64,000 nucleotides of DNA from Progne subis subis (taxonomy: Eukaryota > Chordata > Aves > Passeriformes > Hirundinidae), in the NCBI GenBank assembly GCA_022316685.1, contig JAKJHU010000371.1:62001-126000 (forward strand), given 5' to 3'. Each line of letters opens with the position of its first letter. Within the stretch, counting starts at the first letter, position 1. Shown piece after piece: positions 9,489-20,111 of this stretch. The notes beneath the pieces are model-generated. The model did no database searches and was not told the origin of the DNA. It was given only the letters and a program-made list of their open reading frames with translations. The position numbers were made by a program, and so were the translations under genes.

Positions 9489-12400
9489 TTATTTCTTTTC
9501 AAAGGTTAATTTCAAGTCTTTCGGGTGTGGTGTTACTGTCCACTCGGTTTCATCCGGTGAGGGTGCTGAACTCGGGTTCTCTCCAGGAGGGGGTACTGGC
9601 CCTTTAACTCTGGTGATGTGGGTCCATCCTTTTTCCTTAGTGCACACTGCTGTGTGAGTCGTTAACAGTACTTGGTAGGGACCTTCAAACTTCGGGGTCA
9701 GCGGGGTATTAGTCCACGTTTTGATCAACACCCAGTCCCCAGGATTGATATTATGCACATTTGCATCCAAAGGGGAAGTTTGAGGAAGATAGCCTTTCTT
9801 TCTGAGATTTTCTAAGGTTTGTCCAATAGTTTTTAGATATTTTCTAGTGATTTCCTCTCCTTCCAGGTAGTCTTTAGAACTATAAGGAGATAACAAAAAG
9901 GGAAGCCCAAATAACATTTCATATGGTGACCCTCCTAGATCTGCTCGTGGCTGTGTTCTGATTCGTAGTAATGCTAGGGGTAAGCATTTAAGCCAATTTA
10001 GTTGAGTTTCTGCTATTAGTTTAGTCAGTACATTTTTAATGGTTTTGTTCATCCTTTCTACTCTGCCTGAGCTTTGGGGATGCCATGGGGTGTGTAACCT
10101 CCATTTTATCCCTAAGGCTTGTGTTACCTGTTGTAGAATTTGTGCTGTGAAATGTGGCCCTCTGTCTGAATGAATATTATTTATCAACCCATACCGAGGG
10201 AGGATATCTTCTAATATGATTTTTGTTACTACTTCTGCTGTTTCCCTTTTTGTAGGAAATGCCTCTACCCAATGGGTAAGGTGATCTATGATCACTAACA
10301 AGTGTTTGTACCCTTGAACAGGGGGCATCTCAGTAAAATCAATTTGCACGTTCTGGAAGGGCCTTAAGGCTAACTCCCTCCCTCCAGGCTCAGTTTTTCT
10401 CATAACTTTTTGATTTATTTTCTGACATATTATGCATCCCTGAGTAACTGCTTTTGCTAATTCGTGTACTCCAATACATAGGTTTTCCCTTAGGAAATGG
10501 TCACATAACCCCTGGGTTCCCCAGTGGGTTAAATTATGTATTTCTGTAAGTATTTTTCTGGCTAGGGCTTTATTTAAGAATTTCCATCCGTCAGCTGTTA
10601 ATCACACTCCGTGTTCCCCCTGGTGTAATCCTAATTCTTTTATTGCTTTCTGCTCTTTTTCACTAAACACTTGCTCTATCCTTTCTTCTTCTTTTCTTGG
10701 CATTTTCTCTAATTTCAGTATTTTTACTGGTTCTCCTGGTTCTAAAGCTGCTTCTCTGGCTGTTTTATCAGCTAACTGGTTTCCCCTTATCTCGGGCATA
10801 TCTCCCTTTTGATGTCCTTTTATGTGAACTACTGCAATTTCTACTGGTTTTTGTAAAGATTTTAACACTGACTTTATTAATTCTGTGTGTATTAAGTTTT
10901 TCCCTTTTGAATTTAAATATCCCCGTCCTTCCCAAATTTTCCCAAATGTGTGCACGATACCAAAGGCATATCTAGAGTCTGTGTAAATGGTCCCTTGGTC
11001 ATCTTTAAGTAAGTCTAGCCCTCTCTTTAGTGCATATATTTCACAGCACTGCGCTGGCCAATTACTTGGTAACTTTCCCTTTTCTAAAACTTTCATTTTC
11101 TCTCCCTCAACCACAGAGTATCTGGATGTTCTTTTCCCTTCTACCACTCGGGATGACCCATCTGTGAAAAATACTCTCCCATATGGAAGGGATGTGTCTT
11201 CTAAATCTTCTCTCACTTTTGTCTACATATCAATGAGTTCTAGGCAATGCTGTTCTATCTCTTCAGTGGGCTCACCAGAGAGAAATTGCGCTGGATTTAA
11301 GCTTTTTGATGTTGTTCGTTCTAGGTTATCTGAATTTATCAGTATAATTTCATATTTTAGAATTCTAGAATCTGTGAGCCACTTTTGAGCTCTTTGACTT
11401 AAGATTGTTTTCAAATCATGTGGAGTATGTATCTTTATCTTTCCCTGTAATGTTAACTTTTGAGCTTCTTCTATTAAAATAGCTGCAGCTGCAACTGCTT
11501 GGAGACAAGCCGGCCATCCCCTAGCAACTGGATCTAACAGTTTTGATAAAAATGCTACACGTTTTCGGTATCCTCCCCATTCTTGGGTTAAAACTCCGTA
11601 TGCTATCCCTTCCTCAGTGTTTACAAATAAATCAAACTCCTTTTTAAGATCTGGTAAGCTTAAAACTGGTGCTGAGGATAATTTCTCTTTTAGATCCTGT
11701 AGCTGCCTCTCGTCACTTTCTGTCCAATTCATTGGTTCCTGGTCTATTAATTTATCATAAAGAAATTTGACCCCTTGAGTGTACTTATCTATCCATTGCT
11801 TGCCGTATCCAAACAGGCCTAGAAGTTTCCTTATGTCTCTCTTAGTTTTTGGAGGTGATATAGACACTATTCCTGAAATTCTTGCAGGGCTTAACCTTTT
11901 ACTCCCCTTTCCGATTATGTGTCCTAAATAAGTGTCTTCATTTTCTACAAACTGTAGTTTACTCTGAGATACTTTTAACCCCTTTTCTCCAAGAAAGTTT
12001 AGAAGTTGTATACTTACATCTTTAACTTCTTTCTCTGTCTCCCCTGATATTAATAAATCATCCACGTATTGCAAAATTTGAACTCCTTCTTTGGGACTAA
12101 ACTGTTCTAATAATGTCTCTAGGGCCTGTCCGAAGATATTTGGCGATTCCGTATATCCCTGTGGTAACCGGGTCCACCTTAGCTGTTGTTTCCTTCCCCT
12201 GTCTGGATGTTCCCATTCAAAGGCGAACCAATCCCTACACTCTTCTGCTAGGGGACGTGCCCAAAAAGCATCCTTTAAGTCTATCACTGTGAACCATGTA
12301 TGCTCTCTTGGAATTTTACTCAGCAAGGTATAGGGGTTAGATACTACTGGGTGTCGAGCAATAGTTCTTTTATTTATTTCTCTCAAATCCTGGACTAATC

Positions 12401-13040
12401 TAAACTTTCCCTCATCTTTCTTTATGGCCAATATAGGGGTGTTATGAGGGGACATACATGGTTCTAAGATATTTTCTTTTAAAAGATGCTCAATTACTGA
12501 AGCTAGCCCTTTCTTTCCTTCTGGTGACATTGGGTATTGCTTAACTCTGATGGCGGGGGTATCTTTTTGCATTTCTATCTTAATGGGAGGGATATCTAAA
12601 CACCCATATTTTCCCTCTGTAGCCCACACTTCTGGATTTATCTCTTGTATATCCCTTTGGGTCAGTTTCATGATATGCACAACCATTTTTCCATCTTTTG
12701 GGATAACTCCTACCCCGAGCTGCACTTGTAAGTCTCTGCCCAGTAAATTGGTTTCTGTATGTGGTAAATAAAGAAAATCAGCTACACAGTGCTTTGAGTT
12801 CCCTTTAATCTCTACTCCTTCAACTATTAATGCTCAAAAGGGCCTCCCTTCAGCCCCTAACACTTCACAAGTTTTTGTCCTGATTGTTACCCCTGTTGGT
12901 AATTTCCTTAAACTCGATCTATCAGCTCCTGTGTCTACTAAGAATTCATATTCTTCACTTTGGGGCCCCACATCAAAGTTTACTAGAAGCTCATCTTGTT
13001 GTTCTATTGGGTCCCCTATTTTATAGAGCCTCTGACACCC
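9489..13040 (-). pseudogene. pol: ERV-C pro-pol (protease, RT, RNase H, integrase) with three stops
   Basis: One continuous minus-strand frame, in phase with gag. The protease has FLVDTGADRSSLRK (near 12920-12960) and LLGRDLQVQLG. The RT has LVQDLREINKRT and the catalytic LQYVDDLL (near 12040-12070). RNase H has FFTDGSS, a second Asp in IYTDSRYAF, and HIKGHQKGD. Integrase has a zinc domain (HNLTHWG and CIICQ), a core with DFTE, HSDRGPHFT and the Glu in GRVERMNK, and a C-terminal domain with GPYQVLLTT. Stops are TGA at 12834-12836 (protease), TAG at 11223-11225 (RT/RNase H border) and TGA at 10602-10604 (before integrase). No frameshift is seen. The gag-pol boundary is a single UAG, as in gammaretroviruses that use readthrough. 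Confidence 0.9.
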
Positions 13041-14981
13041 CTAATCCTCCCCTTTCAGCACCCTCTCCAGGGCATCTTGCTCCTTTGCAATAGCTTCATC
13101 AAGTGATAATTTCTTACAATCCCTTTTTAAATGCCCTATTTCACCACCGTAATAACAAGTTCTATTCTCTCCTGGGTTACTTCTTTTTAAATTTACCCAC
13201 GGTGGTACTATGGGTGACTTTGGTTCTTTAAATGAGGGTCTTGGTCCTCCCTCACTAGATTTCAAGGAGGAGTTTCTCTGGTTTTCTGCTACTCCAGTAC
13301 TTTCTCTTGCTACAGCTACCATAATGCGAGCCTTGGCTTTAGCTTTTTCTTCTTCTCTCCTCAGGTAAACTCTTAAGGCTTCTTTTAATAATTCATTAAT
13401 ATTTTTCTCCTGCCAATCCTCAATTTTTTCTAATTTTCTCCGTATATCTGGCCATGACTTTGTTACAAACTGCACTTTTAGAATTACTTGTCCCTCAGGA
13501 CTATCAGGGTCTATGCTTGAATATAATTGAAAATTTCTTTTTAATCGATTTAGCCAAGTGGCAGGAGTCTCATCTTTTTCTTGGGACCCATCAAAAGCTA
13601 ATTTAGTATTATTTCCTCTGGGGACAGATTCTCTTATACCTCTTACTATCAAGGACCTATAGTCTCTCATATTTTGTCTTTCCTCTTCTCGATTTGGGTC
13701 CCACCCTGGGTCAGTTATTGGTAGTTTATGATCTCCAGGTGGCCCCAGCCTATTTTCCCTTTCCCAGATTCTGATACTTGCTGTTCTAATCATTCGTATT
13801 TCCTCAGGGGAGAACAAGATGTTTAATATAGAATTTAACTCTCCCCACGTATAAACATTGGGCCCAAGGAATTGGTCTACCTGTGTGGCAATACCTATGG
13901 GATCTTCAACTAAATTTCCTAGCTCTTTCTTAAATCCTCTTACCTCAGAGGCTGCTAATGGGGCATTTACAAATCCCACTCCTCCAATCACTCCTCCCAT
14001 AGGCACTTCCCTGAGGGGAAAAAGTTTTTCTGGCTTTAAGGCTTTTGACCTTGTGTTACAATAGGGTCCTTCACTTACATTATTAACTGATAACACTGGC
14101 TGAGTTACAAATTCCTGGGGAATTCCAGGAGAACGGGATGACTCACAGGAGTTTGTAGGGGTTTTGGTTAACTCCCAATTAGGAGGTGGCAGGGGAATTA
14201 CTGTAAGTGAGGGGGAGGTAGTAAAATCTGTAGGGGGAGAAACAGAGGATGGTACTGTGGGAGAAAGGGGGGCTAGGGAAGAGGTTGTGTTTTGGGAAAC
14301 TGCAGGGGTTATAACTGGGGCTAAAGAATTTTGACTGTTGGAAGGAGGTGGCAAAGGGGCTGTTGGGAGAGAAGGGGGAGAAGGTACTAAGGACTGGGGA
14401 GGAGAGGTGTTAAGGGGGGGTGATGATGGAACCACTGGGGGAAGAGGAAGAGAGGGTTCTGAAGGAGTTTGAGTTTGACTCGGGGAAGTTAGTAGGGGAA
14501 CTGGGACAGGATTTTGAGGGACTTGGGGCACCTCTGGGTAAATTGGAGGGGGTAAATGGTCTAAAGGGTCCCATCTTTGATTAGTTTCTGTTCTTTCCTC
14601 TTTCTGTTCTTTTCTTTCACACTTTTCTTTTTCTTTTAATTTGCAGACTTTTATATTCTCTTTACTCGTGGCTCTCTTTTGCCAACAAGCAGCATAAGCT
14701 AACTGGTTTACGTCTGGATCTTCCTGAGTTCTTAGGTACTGGTTTAACTGATAGCACATCCACTCATCATGTGTTCCAAACCATGGCCACTCTCCTGGTA
14801 ATTTAAATTTTGGCCAGACTTCTGTGCAATAAAACACCATTTTAACCTGATCTAGTCCTTTTGTGGCCTCTAAAGAATCCCATTTAGTTAAAAGTTGTTC
14901 TAAGGGACTACCGGGTGGAATACTCTTTACTTTGTTATTCTCTTTTTGGGATTTCTTTTTTTTACTAGTACATTGTCCCAT
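13041..14981 (-). CDS. gag: ERV-C Gag polyprotein, intact frame
   Basis: 646 codons without a break. MGQCTSKKKK at the start gives an N-myristoylation glycine and a basic patch for membrane targeting. The matrix domain is followed by a long Pro/Ser/Thr-rich linker (about residues 150-300, rich in PPLP-like runs where late-domain motifs would sit). The capsid begins near residue 320 (FPLREVPMGG). The nucleocapsid has one zinc knuckle, but it reads CYYGGEIGHLKRDC: the second Cys is Gly (codon 13146-13148), so the CX2CX4HX4C ligand set is incomplete. The stop is UAG at 13041-13043, followed by GGG, with pro open in the same frame. The open frame suggests youth. The knuckle change would be expected to harm RNA packaging. 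Confidence 0.9.
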   Translation of the reverse strand: MGQCTSKKKKSQKENNKVKSIPPGSPLEQLLTKWDSLEATKGLDQVKMVFYCTEVWPKFKLPGEWPWFGTHDEWMCYQLNQYLRTQEDPDVNQLAYAACWQKRATSKENIKVCKLKEKEKCERKEQKEERTETNQRWDPLDHLPPPIYPEVPQVPQNPVPVPLLTSPSQTQTPSEPSLPLPPVVPSSPPLNTSPPQSLVPSPPSLPTAPLPPPSNSQNSLAPVITPAVSQNTTSSLAPLSPTVPSSVSPPTDFTTSPSLTVIPLPPPNWELTKTPTNSCESSRSPGIPQEFVTQPVLSVNNVSEGPYCNTRSKALKPEKLFPLREVPMGGVIGGVGFVNAPLAASEVRGFKKELGNLVEDPIGIATQVDQFLGPNVYTWGELNSILNILFSPEEIRMIRTASIRIWERENRLGPPGDHKLPITDPGWDPNREEERQNMRDYRSLIVRGIRESVPRGNNTKLAFDGSQEKDETPATWLNRLKRNFQLYSSIDPDSPEGQVILKVQFVTKSWPDIRRKLEKIEDWQEKNINELLKEALRVYLRREEEKAKAKARIMVAVARESTGVAENQRNSSLKSSEGGPRPSFKEPKSPIVPPWVNLKRSNPGENRTCYYGGEIGHLKRDCKKLSLDEAIAKEQDALERVLKGED

Positions 14982-16379
14982 TTTCTTTAAACTAAAAAAA
15001 ATTTCAAAGGTGCCCTTTACTGACTGGCAACACAGTTTTTTTGTTTTGTTTTGGTTTTTTTTTTTCTTTTTTTTTTAAGCAAAAAAATTCTTCAGCTTTT
15101 CTCCCTTTACTTCAAATCTCCTGACTTAATTCTTGAACACTTCAACATAAAACTCCTAAACTTTATGCTTTTCTACTCTTTCCTACACTTTTGCTTTCAT
15201 TAGGGAACAAATTCTCCCTCTTTCTACTGACTTTCTCTAACCTTCTTCACTTCCTTGGACGCTCACACTTTACTTACACCAGGGGCTCAGACTCTCTTCT
15301 GACCCCTTTGAGGTGAGTCCTAATGACCTCACCCCCTATGTACCCTGCGCCTTGCCTCACCCCTGAGACTCTGGACACGCTTTGCGGCGCACGACAGGGT
15401 CCCTAGTACTGGCATCCCCTTCTGGGCCTCAGGGCCTTCCCACGCCTTAGCCCCCGCCGGGCCGGACACCTTCAGTCCGAACCCCGGACTAGACTGCCCT
15501 GCTACTAGTACAGTCCCCCTCTTCACTTTTTGAAACGGAGGTAAGAGGTCAAGACTCCGCACGGGTTCCCTGGGGGGGTATCCTTTCCTTGTTTCCAAGG
15601 ATCAACCCCAGCAGGGCCCGACCCCTTTGCCTTCCACCAGGACTGGCTTGACTACTTCTCCCCAACGAAGCAGCCTCGGCAAGAGGGATGAGTGTGTGTG
15701 TGCAGGATGCCCGCCTTGCCTCTACATTGACTCCCCACCCCGGTGTCCTCGGGCTATGGGTTTACGGCCTCCTCCCTGAGACCGCGGCAGCACACCCTCT
15801 CCGGTGCGTCTGGCTCAGTCCTGGGAAGCAGGGACTCTCATGAGCTCTCGGCACCCGCAGTGTTTGGGGACACCCTGTCAACCCTGGTACAGTTTTCCCG
15901 CCCCTCCAGGGACTCTAAACCCTCCTAGGCTACTCTAGCCTTTAAGGGGGGGGACCTGCCCCCAATGCATGCCACTCACACTTTGTTTTCCCCTGCACGC
16001 CCAGGGGGGGGTCTTTCTGCCCCCAATGCGTGCCACTCACACTCTGTTTTCCTCTGCACGCCCGGGGGGGGTCTTTCTGCCCCTAAGGAGACGCCTCACT
16101 CATTATTCTCTCGCTTCCCCCTTTTCCTGGCCGGCCCCCTCGCGGGGGTCCGAAACCGCAGTACCGAGGGGTCCACACTCAGTTCCGGGGGTCCGAGCTG
16201 CCGGCCCCCGACTCTCTCACACTCCCACTCGCACGTCTCCTTTACCCGCCGCCGGAATGCTCACCCTCCGGCGCTCCTCCTCGTTGCCGGTCCCAGGCTG
16301 CTCCCGCTTGTCCAGCTGTCCCGGAGGTCCGAAGGGCGAGCGGCCGTCCCGTCCTCGGTCCCTCTTCAGGCGTGGCCAG
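14982..16379 (-). other. ERV-C 5' leader
   Basis: About 1.4 kb between primer site and gag, long for a retroviral leader. The gag-proximal part is T-rich on the plus strand (15040-15080). The LTR-proximal part is very GC-rich. An 89-codon minus-strand frame at 15329-15598 shows no recognisable domain. Sequence near 16110-16215 is clearly related to 28370-28480 in the ERV-D leader, linking the two families. Confidence 0.6.
15957..16088. repeat. Tandem duplication of ~63 bp in the ERV-C leader
   Basis: Two adjacent copies of a unit running from the ccccaatgc region through cactcacact, tgttttcc and a G run to ctttctgcccc, with a few differences. They lie in the leader region where gammaretroviruses carry packaging or IRES elements. 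A function is not shown. Confidence 0.7.
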
Positions 16380-16397
16380 ATCCCGGACGAGCCCCCA
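16380..16397 (-). other. Primer binding site, tRNA-Pro
   Basis: The minus strand reads TGGGGGCTCGTCCGGGAT. This is the standard 18-base tRNA-Pro site of gammaretroviruses, five bases from the LTR end. Confidence 0.92.
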
Positions 16398-16402
16398 AAA
16401 AT

Positions 16403-16870
16403 TGTTCTGGAAAAAATAATAATAGAGAGTCAGAGACTTGCTGGTTTTGTATGTTTCTTTATTATCAGGCTTGGCCTTGGGGGAGAGCTTGCTTGCTCCC
16501 TTGGCAACGTGGAGGAGGAGGTGCACACAGCTTCGCTTCACAGCAAAGCTGGGGACTCCCACCCCCCTCACGGGCTTTTTCCCTTGCCGGGGAGTCCGTT
16601 TCGCGTCGCTGATCCGGGGTCATCCAGCGATGGGGGACTCCTTCTCAGGTCACGGCGACTAAATAAAGCTGCTTCGGCGGACCCCCGTACTTCTTGCACT
16701 AGTCTAAAATGCGACTACAGTCCTGGATTTTACTTTGGTTCCCTGCTTTTCAGAGTCTCTTGTTCTTGGGTTGTTCCCAGAATTCCAGTGTTCTTTTTAT
16801 TTGCATATTCAGACACTATCTGGCGAATGGGAGCAGAGATACAGGTAATAAGGTGAATTCTTAATTAACA
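16403..16870 (-). repeat. 5' LTR of ERV-C
   Basis: The minus strand starts TGTTAATTAAG at 16870 and ends CCAGAACA at 16403, a matching TGTT/AACA pair next to the primer site. It contains aaataaaaag (TATA-like, near 16800), a second AT box in ctttattt near 16665, and an AATAAAG polyadenylation signal near 16459-16464. No partner copy occurs in the window. Confidence 0.75.
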
Positions 16871-17258
16871 AACAAGTAAATAAGGTGATTAATCAGTATT
16901 AAAACAGGAATAAGGCAAATTCTTTATACAGAAATAGCATTAACAATCTTAATGGAATTACTTAACAATTAAGTAACTAAAACATAGATTATTTGAATAG
17001 AATTTATTTATAACAGTTGGGCATGAACAGAGCTCCTGCACTTGCATTTTCAGCTGCTGTGCAACCAAAGCTGAGGGAGCTGGAGCTGCCTGAATGCAAT
17101 AACTGGAATATGAGCCTCTCTCGAGGGGGAAATCTCCCCCTCCTGTGCCAGCCCGTGGCAATGCTGCCATCCTCTGCTGCTGCTGGGGCACTCGGGGCTC
17201 TGGCTGAGCAGGAAAGGTGACCCTGAGCCAGGAGCTTTCCTTGGCTGCAGCAAAGCCT
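16871..17258. other. Short intergenic stretch between ERV-C and inverted-repeat arm A
   Basis: The first 150 bases are AT-rich with no frame. The rest is GC-richer single-copy-looking sequence. It contains no gene that I can support. Confidence 0.5.
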
Positions 17259-17789
17259 TGGCACACAAAGACCTTCCTGGTGCTGTGCCCTGGGCCAAGA
17301 AGGATTGTGCCACCGGAGCTGAGCCTAAATTTCTTCTCGCAGGCAGCTTTAGGGCGCAGAATGTGGAGAAGGCAGAGCTGACTCTCAGCTGTCCGCAGTT
17401 CTCCAGAAGGATCTTGTGTGGGAAGCAGCCTGGGAACAGGGTTTACGTGTGAGGGGAGGGGAATTCAGAGCCCTTTTCTCCCCTGTGGGCTGAGGGTCTG
17501 CATTTCCAATGGCCCTGCAGCTGTCAAAGGGCCCTTTTTGCTCAGCTGAGAATAGTTCTGCTGAAAGCCTGTCCTAAAACTGCTTTTCCTACAAATGTGC
17601 CCAATGAGTCCTCATTTTTTGCAGCCCCAGGTCTTGTGTGCCTGTAAGAGTGAGAAGTGACTGATGCAACAGCTCTGCTGAGGGGAAAGTTATCTTTTAC
17701 TTGTTTGTTTTTCTGTTTGTATATTTGTTTGGTTTAGTTTATTTTTCTGTTCTTTTGATGAGTTTGTTGGTTTCTGGGAGAGCTTTTTT

Positions 17790-17820
<31 letters not shown>

Positions 17821-18890
17821 GGTTCTTTTTTTGTTGGTGGGAATTTTTGGTTTTGTATTTATTATGGGTATTTTTTATTTTAATTTTGTGAAGGGGGGTT
17901 TTTGTTTTGTTTTGGTTTTTTGTTTGTTTTGTTTTTGTTTTCTGTGGGGTTTTTTTTGTTAATTAACTCACCCTGTCAGCTCTGGGCAGAGCTCTGTCCC
18001 ACTATGTGACACTTGCCTGTGGCACTGTGGAGGTGGCCAGGGGGACCTTCCCCGAGCTGTGTGCACAGCAATGCACATCAGCCCAGGCCGGGGGTGCTCA
18101 GTGCCCGCTCAGTTTTGCTGTCTGGCTGTGGCTCTGGACGCTTCCCTTGGAGCGTCTCCAGGCAGGGAACGTTGGAGCTGTCCCCACCGTGGTGTCACAG
18201 AGAGGGGAACGCTGGGGCTGTGCCGCTCCTGCCCCGGCCCCAAGAGCTCTGCCAGCGCCTGGAGGAGACACAAAGGCTGAGCCCAAGGGTGAGAACTGCA
18301 GAAGGGGCTGAGCTGGGTGGGAGGCAGCGGGATCATGGAGTCCAGGCCCTGGCCCTGCACAGACAGCCCAAGAGTGGCAGCCTGGGCATTCCCGGGAGCG
18401 GTGTCCAAAGGCTCCTGGAGCAGTGGCCGCCTCAGAGCTGTGAACATTGAAGTGCTGGCAGAGCTCTGGGGAAAGGTCCCGGCCCTGGCTTGGGGCTGGG
18501 CCAGAGCCCAGGGAGCAAATCAACTTGCAGCTGCTGCCCCAGAGCAGGGAAGAGCAGGAATTGCTGCCTGGGAGAGACTCTTGCCAAGGGCCTGCAGCGC
18601 CAGGACACAGGCCATGGCTGGACACTGCTTGGGGCCAGGGTGAGCTGGGATGTGGGGATGGACTTGTTCCCTGGGAGGGCGGTGGGGCCCTGGCACAGAG
18701 TGGGAGGAAAAGCTGCGGCTGCTCTGGAATGGCTGGAAGTGTGCAAGGGCTGGTTGGAGGGGATTACTGCCCCGAGGGGATGGGATGGGATGGGATGGGA
18801 TGGGATGGGATGGGATGGGATGGGATGGGGCAGTGTAATGTGGGGATTGCAGTGTGGGGGTGGCAGGAAAGTTGGGAGGGGTAGGGATTG
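17259..18890 (+). repeat. Inverted-repeat arm A (olfactory-receptor downstream flank)
   Basis: This segment matches the reverse complement of 31845-33336 over nearly its whole length. Shared landmarks are the aagaccttcctggtgctgtg start, the T-rich stretch 17775-17960 (A-rich 32655-32920 in arm B), the GC-rich 18000-18680 part, and the gattgcagtgtg end near 18850. Arm A carries an extra 140 bp near 18690-18830 that includes a pentamer repeat. In arm B the segment adjoins an olfactory receptor gene, but arm A has none. Open frames here are GC-driven and not convincing genes. Confidence 0.85.
18778..18830. repeat. (GGGAT)n microsatellite
   Basis: About ten consecutive copies of the pentamer gggat. 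It is absent from the matching place in arm B, so it was gained or lost after the duplication. Confidence 0.95.
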
Positions 18891-19117
18891 CAGTGGGGGG
18901 ATGGGGTGGTTTTGGCTCTTGGAGTAGGGGAGTAGAGAGAGGGAAATCAAGAAGTAGTGTTTAAACGCTGCTGGTGCTTTTAGGAATTTTGAGGCCTGTA
19001 AATGTCTTGTGGGAGGTTGCCTTGAAATTGGGAAGGCTGAGTTTAAGGTGCTGTGCTGTGCAGGGCTGAGGTGGAGTGGCAGTGATTTTTGACAGGGTAA
19101 GGGCACCTGCTCCCAAG

Positions 19118-19205
19118 AAAGAAAGAAAGAAAGAAAGAAATGAGAGAGAGAGAAGGAAAGGAGGAAGGAAGGAAGGAAGGAAGGAAGGAAGGAAGGAAGG
19201 AAGGG
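19118..19205. repeat. (AAAG)n and (GGAA)n microsatellites
   Basis: A short aaag run (19118-19140), a few gagaga units, then about twelve ggaa units up to 19204. They end 20 bases before the ERV-D LTR. Confidence 0.95.
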
Positions 19206-19224
19206 TTTTAAAGGAAGCTCTCTA

Positions 19225-19949
19225 TGTCTAATTTAAGAAGCAACCAAGTTGAATTTAGCAAAAATGCAATTTTATTTACGTAGCATTTTATAATCAAGCA
19301 TATAAAATAATTAGGCAGTGATTAATAAAGATAAGTAATGTTCGGATAAAGCATACGCGTAAAGTTACCGGGGTATGAAGGGGGGTTTATCACCCTACTT
19401 CACATATGAAACAAAGTAATACAATTTAAACTTATATACTGTATGCTAATACGTATTCATTAATATTTCCTGTGAATCTCGTATTTTCAGTTCCTATAAT
19501 CTATGTCACTGTACTGCACAGCGCATGCTCCACTTGTTATTAGGGGGTCTTCTTGGCTTTTTGGTGGTCTTCTTCAGATGAAGGCTCATCATCTTCCTCT
19601 GATATAATATATATCAGAATAACCTTACTGGTTGCACGTGCGCTCTAAGTTTTTTGTTATATATAACTAAGCATTATGTTCCAAAAAGTAATTATTTCAT
19701 GGATCAAACCACCACCCAAACTCCCTACCGTGGAATAGTCCCAGCTTTGTCCATCTCAAGGCCAGTTCTATCTTAAGACATCCTGTATCCCATCACATCT
19801 GCAAAGGGCCCATCTCCCGACCTTGGAGTAGTCCCAGCTTTGGCCAATCAAGCTTTGAGACTCTTGCTTATCTCAAACTGTATCCTGTATCTTATTTTTC
19901 TCATGTAGCATCTGCCAAGGGGCCCATCTGCTTTGTAACAGTAATCACA
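19225..19949 (-). repeat. 3' LTR of ERV-D
   Basis: On the minus strand a purine tract (gtaaaggaaaaagtagg) is followed by TGTGATTACTG at 19949. The other end reads ...TTAGACA at 19225. It contains AATAAAATT (plus-strand aattttattt near 19270). Two related copies of a ~110-bp segment lie at 19728-19935 (the tagtcccagctttg and gggcccatctg landmarks appear twice), resembling duplicated U3 enhancers. The ends are inferred without a second copy. Confidence 0.6.
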
Positions 19950-20111
19950 CCTACTTTTTCCTTTACTACTTTATAAAAACAATTTTCTAATACATATATT
20001 TCTAAAATATTGATATGATTACAATTATCATGAATCATTTTCATTTATTACAATTTCCTCCATTTTTCTTTTTAATCCTATTGATTCATGCTTTTAAATT
20101 AAAACTGAATC

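Larger units (their letters stand above)
9489..16870 (-). mobile_element. ERV-C: gammaretrovirus-like provirus, 5' LTR to pol
   Basis: Read on the minus strand: LTR (16870-16403), tRNA-Pro primer site, a 1.4-kb leader, gag, and pro-pol in the same frame. Gag is fully open and pol has only three in-frame stops, so this is one of the youngest elements here. Env and the 3' LTR are not found. At most a short env start survives at 8843. The left end at 8.7-9.4 kb is AT-rich and then ERV-B. Confidence 0.88.

Noticed and set aside
15965..16856. Plus-strand frames of 215 and 295 codons over the ERV-C leader and LTR
   Set aside because: They are antisense to the leader and LTR, GC-driven, span a tandem duplication, and have no domain.
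18013..18627. Frames of 100-175 codons in arm A that recur in arm B
   Set aside because: They recur only because the DNA is duplicated. They overlap in several frames with no domain or codon signal.
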